Source: an uncultured beta proteobacterium (GTDB lineage Bacteria; Pseudomonadota; Gammaproteobacteria; Burkholderiales; SG8-39). Taken from it: DNA of 28,433 nt. Below, one piece after another: positions 1 to 9,487 of the stretch. A model generated the notes under the pieces. It ran no database searches, was not told the DNA's origin, and was given only the letters and a program-made list of their open reading frames with translations. The position numbers and the translations under genes are program-made. The stretch spans positions 79,212 to 107,644 of the forward strand of contig CADEDU010000014.1 in assembly GCA_902826155.1 (NCBI GenBank), in the 5' to 3' direction. Every line of letters begins with the position of its first letter. The stretch's first letter is position 1.

Positions 1-398
1 GCGCTCCCGTCCTCGCCGATCTGCGCCGCGTCGGTGGAGAAGATCGTCATGCCGCTCAGGGCATAGATCTTGACTTTAGCTACGCTCAATCCGCGCATGG
101 TCTGCGCGACAAACCGGTCGAGCTCCTCGGTCATCGGATGGTGCCGCAGCTCGCCCAGATCGAGGTAGCCGGCAACGGCCAAGAACAGTCCGTGCTCGCC
201 GCGCAGGGCATTGCCGAACAGTTTGGTCAGTGCCAGATTGTTCCGTTCGCTGAGCTTGACCAGATTGCCACGCGCGATGTGCTCGTAGCTGAAACCGAGC
301 GCGAACGCGATCGCGGCAATGGCGAGCAGGCTGGCGATGGAGAAGGAGCGAAGCATCGGGCGCGAGGTGACCGGGTTTTTCGAGCCCCAGTGGGCCAT
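1..398 (-). CDS. Membrane sensor protein, N-terminal part (signal transduction, cut by window edge)
   Basis: The minus-strand reading frame opens with ATG at 398-396 and runs uninterrupted off the left edge, about 132 codons. An in-frame TAG lies just upstream, so this ATG is the first usable start. The protein begins MAHWGSKNP and has one clear hydrophobic segment at about residues 20-36 (SLLAIAAIAFALGF). An extracytoplasmic stretch follows, containing ERNNLALTKLFGNAL and GLSVAKVKIYALSG...IFSTDAAQIGED. From memory, that periplasmic pattern is typical of the input region of membrane-bound diguanylate cyclases or sensor kinases of Proteobacteria. The catalytic domain lies outside the window, so the output (GGDEF or histidine kinase) cannot be decided. 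The gene is divergent from the response regulator at 708. Confidence 0.7.
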   Translation of the reverse strand, partial: MAHWGSKNPVTSRPMLRSFSIASLLAIAAIAFALGFSYEHIARGNLVKLSERNNLALTKLFGNALRGEHGLFLAVAGYLDLGELRHHPMTEELDRFVAQTMRGLSVAKVKIYALSGMTIFSTDAAQIGEDGS

Positions 399-707
399 CG
401 AGTGGTCGTCACCGGGCTATCGGCCTGGTGTCTGGACGACTGAACCGTGCACGGGGGAAAAGTTGGCATGGAGGCGTAGGAGGACCCTGACGATCGGGCA
501 CCGAATGCAGAGTGCGACACGGTCGGGTTTCGAGTTGCGCGCTCCGAGCCGACCGGGTCCGTCGCAACGGGCAAAGTGCCGTCGCTGCGGCTCGAACCGT
601 CCGGATGGCCCGACTGGCGGCAGCCGGAATTAATTCATCCTTAAGGAATCCGCGAATAAGCTATTCGCCTGTACGTTGCTGCGGGTCGGCGCCGGGAGAA
701 CAACAAG
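399..707. other. Divergent intergenic region, sensor gene / response regulator
   Basis: About 309 bases lie between the start codons of the leftward sensor gene and the rightward response regulator. The left two thirds are GC-rich without a pattern I recognise. The right end carries the AT-rich TTAA repeat at 629-645 and a ribosome binding site, GGGAGA at 694-699. Small reading frames crossing this region are arginine/serine-rich and do not look coding. Confidence 0.6.
629..645 (+). promoter_or_regulatory. PmrA/QseB-type direct-repeat box (probable autoregulatory site)
   Basis: The sequence is ATTAAT-TCATC-CTTAAG. This matches 11 of 12 defined positions of the PmrA-type box CTTAAT-N5-CTTAAG, with the two TTAA cores exactly 11 bp apart, one helical turn. 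It lies 63 bases upstream of the GTG start of a QseB/PmrA-like response regulator. Autoregulation through such a box is common in that family. The assignment of regulator to site is an inference. Confidence 0.55.
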
Positions 708-1370
708 GTGCGCGTATTGCTGATCGAGGACGACCGCATGATCGGCGAGAGCCTCGAGGAAAGTCTGCGGCATGAAGGCTATGCGCTCGACTGGGTCGTC
801 GACGGTGAGGCCGCATTGCTGGCCCTGCGCGGCGAGATGTACGACGCGATCCTGCTCGACCTGGGCTTGCCGCGTCGCCACGGACTCGAGGTGCTCGCGC
901 AGTACCGCGACCGCGGAGGCTCCGCGCCGGTCCTGATCATCACGGCGCGCGATGGGGTGGCTGACCGGGTGCGCGGTCTGGACGCGGGTGCTGACGACTA
1001 CCTGATCAAACCGTTCGAACTGGAGGAACTGTTCGCCCGCCTGCGCGCGATGATTCGTCGGCGCTCCGGGCGCGGTCGGCCGCAACTCAGTCATCGCGGA
1101 TTGACCCTGGATCCGGCGACGCACGAAGCGACCTTCAACGGGCAGCCAGTGGCGCTATCGGCACGTGAGTTCCAATTGCTGTTGGCGCTGATGGATCCGC
1201 CGGGTGTGGTCGTGTCCCGCACCGCGCTGCAGGACAAGCTCTACGGCTGGAACCATGAGGTCGAAAGCAATACCGTCGAGGTCTATGTGCATTCGCTGCG
1301 GCGCAAGCTCGGGCGCGGCTTTGTGAAGAACGTGCGTGGCGTCGGCTACAAGCTCGCCAATGATCCATGA
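708..1370 (+). CDS. OmpR/PhoB-family response regulator, QseB/PmrA-like
   Basis: This is a 220-residue, full-length response regulator. The receiver domain (about 1-115) has the acidic pair E7-D8-D9, the phosphoacceptor D51 in AILLDLGLP, and the conserved lysine K101 in YLIKPFE. The C-terminal winged-helix DNA-binding domain (about 125-216) contains LSAREFQLL, the recognition helix region SNTVEVYVHSLRRKL, and the wing GVGYKL. The start is GTG at 708, preceded by GGGAGA at 694-699 with 8 bases spacing. The coding region ends at 1370, 10 bases before the kinase start chosen here. The TTAA box at 629-645 suggests autoregulation. Among sub-families it looks most like QseB/PmrA/TctD. I cannot name the signal. 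Confidence 0.93.
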   Translation: MRVLLIEDDRMIGESLEESLRHEGYALDWVVDGEAALLALRGEMYDAILLDLGLPRRHGLEVLAQYRDRGGSAPVLIITARDGVADRVRGLDAGADDYLIKPFELEELFARLRAMIRRRSGRGRPQLSHRGLTLDPATHEATFNGQPVALSAREFQLLLALMDPPGVVVSRTALQDKLYGWNHEVESNTVEVYVHSLRRKLGRGFVKNVRGVGYKLANDP

Positions 1371-1380
1371 AGGCCATCCG

Positions 1381-2781
1381 GTGAGAGCGATCCGAACACA
1401 GCTGTTGCTGGGCCTGATGGGTGGCGTGGTGGTCGCGCTCACCGGCGCCGGGGTGTGGACCTACACGCAGGTCCGCCACGAGGTCATCGAGATCACCGAT
1501 TTCCAGTTGCGCCAGATCGCCGAGGCGCTTCCCCCGGGAATGCCCACGCAGACCGTCGCCGAGGCGGGCGGTCCGGAGGAATTGATCGTGGTTCAGTTCT
1601 TCGACGATGCAGGCCAACTCAGCTACGTGTCGCATCCGGAATTGGCGCTACCGCTCTACCCGGGAACCGGGTTGTTGACCGCTTCTGCGCACGGCCAGCA
1701 GTGGCGGGTGTTTCGCATGCATCGGCCCGGGCAACTGATTCAGGTGGCGCAGACGCTCGCATCGCGCGACGCGATGGTCCTCGAAGTTGCGGTGCGAACC
1801 CTGCTGCCTTTTGCGCTGCTTGTTCCGCTGCTGTGCATGCTGGTTTGGTTTGTCGTGTGGCGCAGTCTGCGCTCGGTGCGGGAGCTGACCGGCCTGCTGG
1901 GCAGCCGATCGGCGCACTCCCTCGATGCGCTGGAGCCTGCCGTGGTGGCGCCCGAACTGCGCCCAATTGTCGAGGCGCTGAACCGGTTGCTCGCGCAGCT
2001 GCGCATCGCCTTGGGGGCGCAACAGGCTTTCATCGGCAACGCGGCGCATGAGCTGCGCTCACCGCTCATGGCACTCAAGCTGCAGTTGCAATTGCTCGAG
2101 CGGGCGCATTCGCCGGAGCGACGCGCTGCGGCACTTGGCAGACTGCATCAAGGCCTGGATCGCTCGACGCACCTGGTGCGGCAGCTGCTGAATCTCGCTC
2201 GCTACGATCGGCCGATACGTAAGGAGGATCTGGAAGTCGTCGAACTGCGCGAGCTCGCGCAGGGCGTGGTCGCCGAACTTGCCGGCATGGCTGAACACCA
2301 TCGGGTCGACCTCGGTGTGATCGACGACGACGGTCGGGCCGTCCGCGCCTTGTCCGAGCGCGATAGCCTGCGCATCCTGTTGATGAATCTCATCGACAAC
2401 GCGGTGCGCTACAGCCCCGTCGACGAACGCGTCGACGTGCTGGTGTCTGTCGACGAATCGGGTTGCCCGACCCTGCGTGTTCTCGATAACGGCCCGGGCA
2501 TCGCGCCGGTCGATCGCGATCGAGTGTTCGATCGCTTCTATCGCGGCGAGGGCAACCGGTCCACCGGCAGCGGGCTCGGACTGGCCATCGTGCAGAGCAT
2601 TGCCGAGCGAATCGGTGCGAGCGTGGCGCTTGCCGACAATCCCCTTGGCAACGGTTTGCTGGTGACGGTGCGGCTGCCGGCTGGCAGCCTCGTGGCAAGC
2701 GATGCGCCGGGTGTCGACACCGATGCTCCCCGTCATCCCTTGAGCGGCGGCGGATCGGATTCCTCCGCTGCTTCGCGCTGA
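1381..2781 (+). CDS. Sensor histidine kinase, QseC/PmrB-like
   Basis: This 466-residue inner-membrane kinase is the partner of the response regulator immediately upstream. Two membrane segments (about 7-27 and 141-160) flank a periplasmic sensor region of about 110 residues. The phosphoacceptor box is FIGNAAHELRSPL with H223. The ATPase domain shows the N box LLMNLIDNAVRYSP (N337, N340), G1 DNGPGIAP, F box FDRFYRG and G2 GSGLGLAIV. I chose GTG at 1381 because GAAGG at 1369-1373 gives a proper ribosome binding site and because the resulting start MRAIRTQLLLG resembles QseC N-termini. ATG at 1360, overlapping the upstream stop, is the alternative. The C-terminal 25 residues are a low-complexity tail beyond the usual domain end. 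Confidence 0.92.
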   Translation: MRAIRTQLLLGLMGGVVVALTGAGVWTYTQVRHEVIEITDFQLRQIAEALPPGMPTQTVAEAGGPEELIVVQFFDDAGQLSYVSHPELALPLYPGTGLLTASAHGQQWRVFRMHRPGQLIQVAQTLASRDAMVLEVAVRTLLPFALLVPLLCMLVWFVVWRSLRSVRELTGLLGSRSAHSLDALEPAVVAPELRPIVEALNRLLAQLRIALGAQQAFIGNAAHELRSPLMALKLQLQLLERAHSPERRAAALGRLHQGLDRSTHLVRQLLNLARYDRPIRKEDLEVVELRELAQGVVAELAGMAEHHRVDLGVIDDDGRAVRALSERDSLRILLMNLIDNAVRYSPVDERVDVLVSVDESGCPTLRVLDNGPGIAPVDRDRVFDRFYRGEGNRSTGSGLGLAIVQSIAERIGASVALADNPLGNGLLVTVRLPAGSLVASDAPGVDTDAPRHPLSGGGSDSSAASR

Positions 2782-2835
2782 TCCAGGCAGCCGCGCGCTG
2801 TCCGCCTGCGAGATCGCCTCTCGTCGCGGAGGCCC

Positions 2836-3123
2836 TTAGGTCGGCGCCGCGGACCGCAGCACTTCAATCGATTCGACCAGGCGGCAGCGCGAGTACTCAA
2901 GCAGCGCTTCGACGCCAACCGTCACCCGAATTCGGTCGTCGCGGTCGTCGCTCCACCGAACGGCGACTTCGAGCGACAGTTCGTCGGCCGCGTCGATGCA
3001 GGTCTGGCCGCGCATGCCAACGAGCGAGAGCAAATCGCCGAACACGAGCGAGCGCCAATGTGAGAGTTCGCGCGTGAGCATCGCCCGGGCGAGTGCATCA
3101 AAGGTGGAGAGCTCAAGAGCCAT
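2836..3123 (-). CDS. Small hypothetical protein (95 aa)
   Basis: I do not recognise a family. The frame starts at ATG 3123-3121, with an in-frame TGA four codons upstream, and ends at 2836 facing the kinase gene. The predicted protein has an N-terminal half with helical character (LARAMLTRELSHWRSLVFGDLLSLVG) and a C-terminal half with alternating hydrophobic and charged residues (SLEVAVRWSDD, RIRVTVGVEALLEY). It has no signal peptide or membrane segment. This composition is more protein-like than the competing plus-strand frames, which are serine/arginine-rich. The ribosome binding site is weak. A TTAA box cluster lies about 160 bases upstream. Confidence 0.5.
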   Translation of the reverse strand: MALELSTFDALARAMLTRELSHWRSLVFGDLLSLVGMRGQTCIDAADELSLEVAVRWSDDRDDRIRVTVGVEALLEYSRCRLVESIEVLRSAAPT

Positions 3124-3278
3124 GTCGCGCTTTCATGTGCGTGCGCCGGGAACCAGGACCGGCGCCAAAGTGAAACACCCTTCGCGAGGTGACGGGCGGA
3201 CCCGCCAAGCGAGGGGTGCGGTATTCCGGAAACCGGCATCTGCGGCGCCGCGCGTTGCTGCACCTTAACGCGACCATC

Positions 3279-3295
3279 CTTAGGCCAACCTTAAT
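3279..3295 (+). promoter_or_regulatory. PmrA/QseB-type direct-repeat box, second copy
   Basis: CTTAGG-CCAAC-CTTAAT matches 11 of 12 positions of the CTTAAT/G-N5-CTTAAT/G pattern, with the cores 11 bp apart. A further TTAA lies at 3265-3268. It sits about 160 bases upstream of the small minus-strand gene at 3123, in the orientation opposite to that gene. The functional assignment is inferred from similarity to the site at 629-645. Confidence 0.4.
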
Positions 3296-3483
3296 AAAGC
3301 GGCTGGACGCGGTGCCAGTTGGTGAAATAGTGAGCCGCCCCCATCGCCTGTACGGGACATTCGATCGACAAGTATCGGGAACGCAAAGTTGAATGCCGGG
3401 GTCGTGAGGAACTGAGCGCGTAGAAGATCGCGTGTTTCCGACGTTCAGTCGTCGCCGGCTCACGAACAGTGAGTGGGAAGCGC

Positions 3484-3514
3484 GCTCGCGACACCGCGTT
3501 GTGGTGCCGCGAGC
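3484..3514 (-). terminator. Strong hairpin after the operon (terminator candidate)
   Basis: Arms 3484-3495 and 3503-3514 form a 12-bp stem (GCTCGCGGCACC against GGTGTCGCGAGC on the minus strand) with a single G-U pair and a 7-base loop. The hairpin begins 10 bases after the stop codon of the last operon gene. No U-tract follows, so it may act as an mRNA 3'-end stabiliser or a rho-assisted terminator rather than a classical intrinsic terminator. Confidence 0.5.
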
Positions 3515-3523
3515 TGACGCTGG

Positions 3524-5215
3524 CTAGTCGTCATCCTTATCGTCGTCGTCATCGCCGTCCTCGCCGGCGCGACGCACACCAGTGCCCTTGAGCTCGACCT
3601 TGGGCTGATCCTTGACGTTGCCGCTCAGATTGAGCTGGGCTTTGCGGTCACCCGTCCTGGTTGGCGTGAACACGACGCGGATGGTGCAGCTTGCCTGCGG
3701 CGCGAGCATGCCGCCGATCGGGCAGTTGCTCGTCTGCGCGAAATCGCTCGCATGCTTGCCGCCGATGCGCAGGTTTTCTACACGAAGAGCAACCTGACCT
3801 TCATTGCGCAGCATGATTTCGCGCGCCTTGCTCGGTGTGTTGAGCAACTGTGCTCTGAATTCCAGCTTCTCAGGACGCATCCGCGCACGGGTGAACGCAG
3901 CCGGTTCGGTGATACCGGTGCCGCTCAGGCCGACCGTGTGCGGACTGCCGGTCGCGTTGGTGGCGACAGTCAGCGTGCCGGTGGCGGCACCCGCAGCGGC
4001 AGGCGTGAACGTGAGGTTGATCGCGCAGGTGGTGGTGGGGGCCAAGGAAGCCGGGCAGTTGGTGCTGTGCGCGAAGCCCGTACCGCTGACGCCCACATTG
4101 GAGATGTTGAGTGCGGCGCCGCCACTGTTGGTGAGGGTGATGCTTTGCACGGGACTGGGCATGCCGATCAGTTGGTTGCCGAAGTTGACGACGCTCGGCG
4201 TCAGCTTGACTGCAGGTGCACCCACGGCCACGCCATTGCCCGAGAGCGGGACGGCATGGGGGCTGCCACTGGCATTCGAGCTGATGGTGATCGATGCGCT
4301 ACGAGCACCCAACGCCGACGGCGTGAACACCGCGCCGGCCGTGCAACTGGCTTGCGGCGCGAGATTGGTGCCTGCGGCGCAATTGCCACTCAACGCAAAG
4401 TCCCCGGCATTGGCACCGCCGAGTGCAACGTTGTTGAGCGTGAGCGCGGCCGAACCGGTGTTCGTCACCGTCACCGACCTGGCGGTGCTTGGCGTGTTGA
4501 GCAACTGGTCGCCGAACGCGAGCGATGCGGCGGACAAGCCAATCGCCGGCGTGGGTGCGTTCGCGCCGGTGCCGCTCAACGCGACTGAGCTCGGACTTCC
4601 AGTCGCGTTGTGAGTGATCGACAGTGATCCGCTGCGTGTGCCGATTGCCTGGGGCGTGAAGGTCAGCGCGACCGTGCAGGAGCCGTTTGGTGCGAGCGTT
4701 CCGCCTGCCGCACAGGTGCCGGCGCGTGCGAAATCGCCCGCGTTGGTGCCACCGACGGCAAGTGTCTGCAATGTGAGATTCGCCGAACCGGTGTTCGACA
4801 CCGTGACGACCATGGGCGCCGAGGTCGTGAGCAATGTCTGGCCGCCAAAGCTGATCGTGGCGGTCGAGAGCTTGATCGCCGCTGCCGGGGTTCCCGCGTT
4901 GGGATTGGCGATGTAAGCCGCCACGTTGTCGATATCGGTGGCGGTGAGGAACGGTTTGAGAAATCCCATCGAGCCTTTGTTCGAGTCGATGGCGTTCTGA
5001 ATCACGGCGGGATTGTTGGCGCCTTTCTTGATGCCGTTCAAGCCAGCGCCGGGATCTGAGCCGTGACAAGCAGCCGCGGCACAACCCAGCGGCGCGCCAT
5101 GCGAATTGATGTAGACGTCCTTGCCCGCGACCGGATCGGCCGCCATCGCCCCCTGAGTCGGTATCGTCAACGCGGCCGCGGCAATCAAGCCCGAGAGCAT
5201 TCGTAATCGTTTCAT
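3524..5215 (-). CDS. Cytochrome-c-like choice-of-anchor-D repeat protein with acidic tail
   Basis: An exported protein of 563 residues. A signal peptide (about 1-26, ending GAMAAD) is followed by a short class-I-cytochrome-like domain (about 27-107). The heme motif is unusual, C45-AAAA-C50-H51 (C-x4-C-H rather than C-x2-C-H). A likely distal ligand is M83 in GSMGFL, and the domain ends with DIDNVAAYIANPNAG. Four choice-of-anchor-D (Ig-like) repeats of about 105 residues follow, most carrying a C...C pair that could form a disulfide. The protein ends in an aspartate-rich tail (GDDDDDKDDD) with no membrane anchor. The start at 5215 is fixed by AAGGAGG seven bases upstream. It is the last gene of the operon and a paralogue of the first gene at 10287-12212. 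Heme binding is predicted, not shown. Confidence 0.85.
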   Translation of the reverse strand: MKRLRMLSGLIAAAALTIPTQGAMAADPVAGKDVYINSHGAPLGCAAAACHGSDPGAGLNGIKKGANNPAVIQNAIDSNKGSMGFLKPFLTATDIDNVAAYIANPNAGTPAAAIKLSTATISFGGQTLLTTSAPMVVTVSNTGSANLTLQTLAVGGTNAGDFARAGTCAAGGTLAPNGSCTVALTFTPQAIGTRSGSLSITHNATGSPSSVALSGTGANAPTPAIGLSAASLAFGDQLLNTPSTARSVTVTNTGSAALTLNNVALGGANAGDFALSGNCAAGTNLAPQASCTAGAVFTPSALGARSASITISSNASGSPHAVPLSGNGVAVGAPAVKLTPSVVNFGNQLIGMPSPVQSITLTNSGGAALNISNVGVSGTGFAHSTNCPASLAPTTTCAINLTFTPAAAGAATGTLTVATNATGSPHTVGLSGTGITEPAAFTRARMRPEKLEFRAQLLNTPSKAREIMLRNEGQVALRVENLRIGGKHASDFAQTSNCPIGGMLAPQASCTIRVVFTPTRTGDRKAQLNLSGNVKDQPKVELKGTGVRRAGEDGDDDDDKDDD

Positions 5216-5299
5216 CGTTACCTCCTTGGGTGAGATCGCGGGCCGACCAGTGGGCCCGCGCATCGAATCTGGTTGTCCGGTTCGACTGAAGCGGGTCGG

Positions 5300-6307
<1,008 letters not shown>

Positions 6308-6316
6308 TTACGCGGA

Positions 6317-8260
6317 CTAGTTGGTGCGCAGGACCTGATCGAGCGTGGCGAGGAACTGATCGGCCGGACGGAAGCCGACGACCTGCGCCGCCTTGATCTC
6401 CGCGCCGCGCGCATCGAAGAAAGCGATGCCGGGCGGCCCGAACAGGCCGAAGCGACGCAACAGCGTCTTGGCATCCGCACTGTTGCCGGTGACATCGATC
6501 TTGATGAGCACCGCGTTGTTCAACCGCGCTTGCACGCGTGCGTCGCTGAAGGTGAAGCGCTCCATCTCCTTGCACGACACGCACCAGTCGGCATAGAAGT
6601 CGACCATCACCGGACGCCCTGCGGCGGCCTTGAGTCGCTCGTCGAACTGCGCCACGGTGGTCACGCGCTCGAAGCGCGGCGTGGCTTGTCGTGCTCGGCC
6701 GCCATCCTTCGCGTTCACACTGGCCAGCGGCTGCAGCGGATCGGGATTGCCGCTGAGCGCACCGATCAGCATCGCCGCGCCCGCCAGCAACATCACCACG
6801 CCCAGGCCTTTGGCCAATCGCATCACGCCGCCTGCCTGTTCAGGCAGCGGGTCGATCGCGCGCAGGTACATCGCATAGATCACCAGCAGCACACCCCACA
6901 ACGCCATCGGCACGATCGGTGGCACCACCGGCGAGACGATCCAGATCGCTACGGCGAGCAGCATCACTCCGAACAACCGCTTCACGCCTTCCATCCACTT
7001 GCCGGCGCGCGGCAACAGCGCACCCGCCGAAGCACCGACGATCAGCAGCGGCACGCCCATACCCAGCGCCATGGCGAACAGTGCGGCCCCGCCGAGCAAG
7101 ACATCGCCCGACTGGCCGATGTAGAGCAGCGCGCCCGCCAGCGGCGCAGCGACGCACGGTCCGACGATCAGAGCCGAAAGCGCACCCATCACGAACACGC
7201 TCACGCTTTTGCCGCCTTGTAGCCCGTTGGACCAGTCGTTCAGGCGCGATTGCATCGCGCTGGGCAACTGCAGCTCGTACAGGCCGAACATCGACAGCGA
7301 CAGCGCGACGAATACCAGCGCGAATGCGCTCAGTACCCAGGCGTTTTGCAGCGCGGCCGTGAGCATCGAGCCCGACAGCCCCGCCGCCACGCCGGCGACC
7401 GCGTAGGTGACCGCCATGCCGAGCACGTACGCGAGCGACAGACCGAGCGCGCCGCGTCGGGTGAGGCTGGTGCCCTCGCCGGCGATGATTCCCGACAGGA
7501 TCGGGATCATCGGGAATACGCAGGGCGTGAACGCCAGCAGCAGTCCGAAGCCGAAGAAGCTTGCTATCACCAGCAGCATGCCTTTGCTGGCAAATAGTGC
7601 GGCGACCTGATCGACATCGGAGGTGGCGGTCGTCGCACCGGCCGGAGCCGGGCGTGCCGCGACGGTTGCGGCTGTAAAGGAGCCCATGACGAGCTTCGAC
7701 GAGGCGTCCGGCGCCCCAGCTCCTGCCGATGCGCCTGCCTTGGAATGCGAGTCGGTGCTGACGATCGTCGTGGCCGGACCGGGGGTGGCGAGATCGACCC
7801 GGTAGAGCTGCTCCTGCGGCAGGTAGCACACGCCATTGGCGCTGCAGCCCTGGTAGGCGACATTGAGTTCCACCGGCGTGTTCTCGTGCCCGTCGCCTAA
7901 CCGGACGATTGCGCGGAAGGGCTGCTCGTACACCTGCACGATGCCGAAGCTCGGGTCGTTCTTGGTCTTGGCCACGGGCAGGTCGGCGCCTTGCAACGCG
8001 ACGCCTTGCGGGGCGCGTACGGTGAACTGAAGCCGGTCGCGATACAGGTAGTGATCGGGGGCGACGGTGAAATCGACCGCCACGCGCGACCCACCGAGGC
8101 TGTGCACCTGCACCTGGAACGCTTGCTCGGGCTCGAGGATCACCGGACTGGCCGGTGCTGCGCTCTGTGCCGCAGCCACGCTGCGAACCAGTTCACCGCC
8201 GGCGGCGAGAATGCAGAGCGCCGCCAGTGCGATCAAGAACGACTCCATACGCCTTGCCAT
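6317..8260 (-). CDS. dsbD: Thiol:disulfide interchange protein DsbD
   Basis: An inner-membrane electron shuttle of 647 residues that passes reducing equivalents from cytoplasmic thioredoxin to periplasmic thioredoxin-like proteins. Order: signal peptide (about 1-31); N-terminal periplasmic domain with C139 and C145 in GCSANGVCYLP; linker rich in Ala/Ser/Thr (about 160-215); about eight membrane segments (about 228-505) with C247 in FTPCVFPMIP and C369 in VGPCVAAPLAG; C-terminal thioredoxin-like domain with C560-V-S-C563 in DWCVSCKEME. All six redox cysteines are present. An upstream in-frame ATG at 8308 exists, but AAGGAGGAAG just before 8260 and the signal peptide fix the start. The likely downstream acceptor is the TlpA protein of the same operon. 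Confidence 0.96.
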   Translation of the reverse strand: MARRMESFLIALAALCILAAGGELVRSVAAAQSAAPASPVILEPEQAFQVQVHSLGGSRVAVDFTVAPDHYLYRDRLQFTVRAPQGVALQGADLPVAKTKNDPSFGIVQVYEQPFRAIVRLGDGHENTPVELNVAYQGCSANGVCYLPQEQLYRVDLATPGPATTIVSTDSHSKAGASAGAGAPDASSKLVMGSFTAATVAARPAPAGATTATSDVDQVAALFASKGMLLVIASFFGFGLLLAFTPCVFPMIPILSGIIAGEGTSLTRRGALGLSLAYVLGMAVTYAVAGVAAGLSGSMLTAALQNAWVLSAFALVFVALSLSMFGLYELQLPSAMQSRLNDWSNGLQGGKSVSVFVMGALSALIVGPCVAAPLAGALLYIGQSGDVLLGGAALFAMALGMGVPLLIVGASAGALLPRAGKWMEGVKRLFGVMLLAVAIWIVSPVVPPIVPMALWGVLLVIYAMYLRAIDPLPEQAGGVMRLAKGLGVVMLLAGAAMLIGALSGNPDPLQPLASVNAKDGGRARQATPRFERVTTVAQFDERLKAAAGRPVMVDFYADWCVSCKEMERFTFSDARVQARLNNAVLIKIDVTGNSADAKTLLRRFGLFGPPGIAFFDARGAEIKAAQVVGFRPADQFLATLDQVLRTN

Positions 8261-8335
8261 GACTTCCTCCTTGGAACCTCCGCAGTACTTGTCGCAGTGA
8301 TGCGGCAAACGCGCGGCGGCCCTTTGCTTGAAACG

Positions 8336-9478
8336 CTAGAAACGCTTCGCGATACCGATCTGATAGAACTGCGCCTTGAACGGCTCCAGGCCCGGGCTGC
8401 CGCTGCCCACCAGCTTCCATTCGGCGCGCTGCTCGTAGTACTCGGCCTTGAAGTCGACGATCCAGCCGCCCGCGAACGCCTTGACGATCTTCAACCCGGG
8501 TGTGATCGCGCCGAACGCTGACAGTCGCTGATCGGCGGACAGGTACTGCGCGTTGGCCGGTGGAATCGGCGGGTCGTAATAGAAGCTTGCCGCGCTCTGG
8601 CTGTAGTAGCGCAGGCTCGGAATCAACGCCCAACCATGACCGAGCGGCTGCTCATACTCCGCGCCGAGCGACACGCCCTTCACGTCGAACGAGTCCTGGT
8701 AGTAGCGAAACGTCGAGCGCAGCGTGGAATCGAGCGGCGCGAAGTGATGGTTCCAGCGCACCAGCCATGCGACCTGGTTGCGGTGGTCGGGGCGGATGTC
8801 GGGCGACTTGTACGGGTCGTCGAAATAGCCCTTGCCGCGGCTATAGGTGAGGTTGGTCTGAACGATGTCGTTGGCGGTGAGCGCCTGGGTGACGCCGAGC
8901 AGAAACTCGCGCGTGCGCTTGCGGCCGCGTTTGTCTGGATCTTCGGTCGACTGGATCACATCGGCGGCACCCCCGACGCCGATCGCGAACGTGGTGTTCT
9001 TGTCCGCTGAGAAGATGCGCAGGTCGGCGCCGATCGCGTTCGAGCGGTAGTCGTCTTCCTTGGAGTGCGCCACCACTACGCCCAGCGCCGCGCGCTCGAA
9101 GTACTTGGTGATCTTGATGTCCTCGGCGCGGCGGATGTCCTTGATCTTCGACGCACCCGAAAGCGTGCTGTGCGAACGTGGCGAGGCACCCGACACCGAG
9201 TCGAGCACGTACGAGCCTTGCACCACCCAGTCACTCGGCAGCGTCTTGGCGACGTAGATCGACGGCGCCTGCACCGTCATGCGCTGGCCCGAGGGCTGAT
9301 AGTCGTGATAGTGCAGGTACTTGAAACCGATCACGCTTTCTTCGGGCGCGTTCCCGGCGGCGTACGCGGTCGTGGCGCCGATACCGGGCAGGGCCAGCGC
9401 CGCGGCGAGCAGTGCTCCCCTGGGTGCGTGCCGTCCCTGCCCGGGCTGTGGCTGGCGCGATCGATCGATTCGTTTCAT
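8336..9478 (-). CDS. DUF3570 family outer-membrane beta-barrel protein
   Basis: 380 residues. A signal peptide (about 15-40, ALLAAALALPGIG...AYAA) is followed by alternating amphipathic strands rich in aromatic residues, for example FKYLHYHDYQ, DWVVQGSYVLD and FKAQFYQIGIAKRF. It ends in Phe, as expected for a Bam-assembled outer-membrane barrel. Sequence features and the DUF4266 partner nine bases upstream match the DUF3570 family. No enzymatic motif is visible and the mature part has no cysteine, so it is not itself a thiol-redox protein. In genomes I recall, DUF4266 and DUF3570 travel together, often with TlpA-like and ApbE proteins. An apbE gene is absent here. The function is unknown; a porin-like or export role is inference. 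Confidence 0.85.
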   Translation of the reverse strand: MKRIDRSRQPQPGQGRHAPRGALLAAALALPGIGATTAYAAGNAPEESVIGFKYLHYHDYQPSGQRMTVQAPSIYVAKTLPSDWVVQGSYVLDSVSGASPRSHSTLSGASKIKDIRRAEDIKITKYFERAALGVVVAHSKEDDYRSNAIGADLRIFSADKNTTFAIGVGGAADVIQSTEDPDKRGRKRTREFLLGVTQALTANDIVQTNLTYSRGKGYFDDPYKSPDIRPDHRNQVAWLVRWNHHFAPLDSTLRSTFRYYQDSFDVKGVSLGAEYEQPLGHGWALIPSLRYYSQSAASFYYDPPIPPANAQYLSADQRLSAFGAITPGLKIVKAFAGGWIVDFKAEYYEQRAEWKLVGSGSPGLEPFKAQFYQIGIAKRF

Positions 9479-9487
9479 TGCGCCGCT

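Larger units (their letters stand above)
3124..3523. other. Intergenic region downstream of the redox operon
   Basis: About 400 bases without a convincing gene. It contains a strong hairpin at 3484-3514 just after the end of the minus-strand operon, and an AT-rich patch at 3264-3297 with TTAA/TTAG repeats. The short frames across it (up to 116 aa) are arginine/serine-rich, overlap each other on both strands and lack ribosome binding sites. Confidence 0.5.

Noticed and set aside
2816..2833. GCCTC...GAGGC inverted repeat between the kinase and the small gene as a bidirectional terminator
   Set aside because: Only five base pairs with an 8-base loop and no T-tract; not distinguishable from chance in GC-rich DNA.
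3752..4613. Two long plus-strand frames inside the anchor-D gene
   Set aside because: They arise opposite the repeated anchor-D domains and are low-complexity; the minus-strand gene is well supported.
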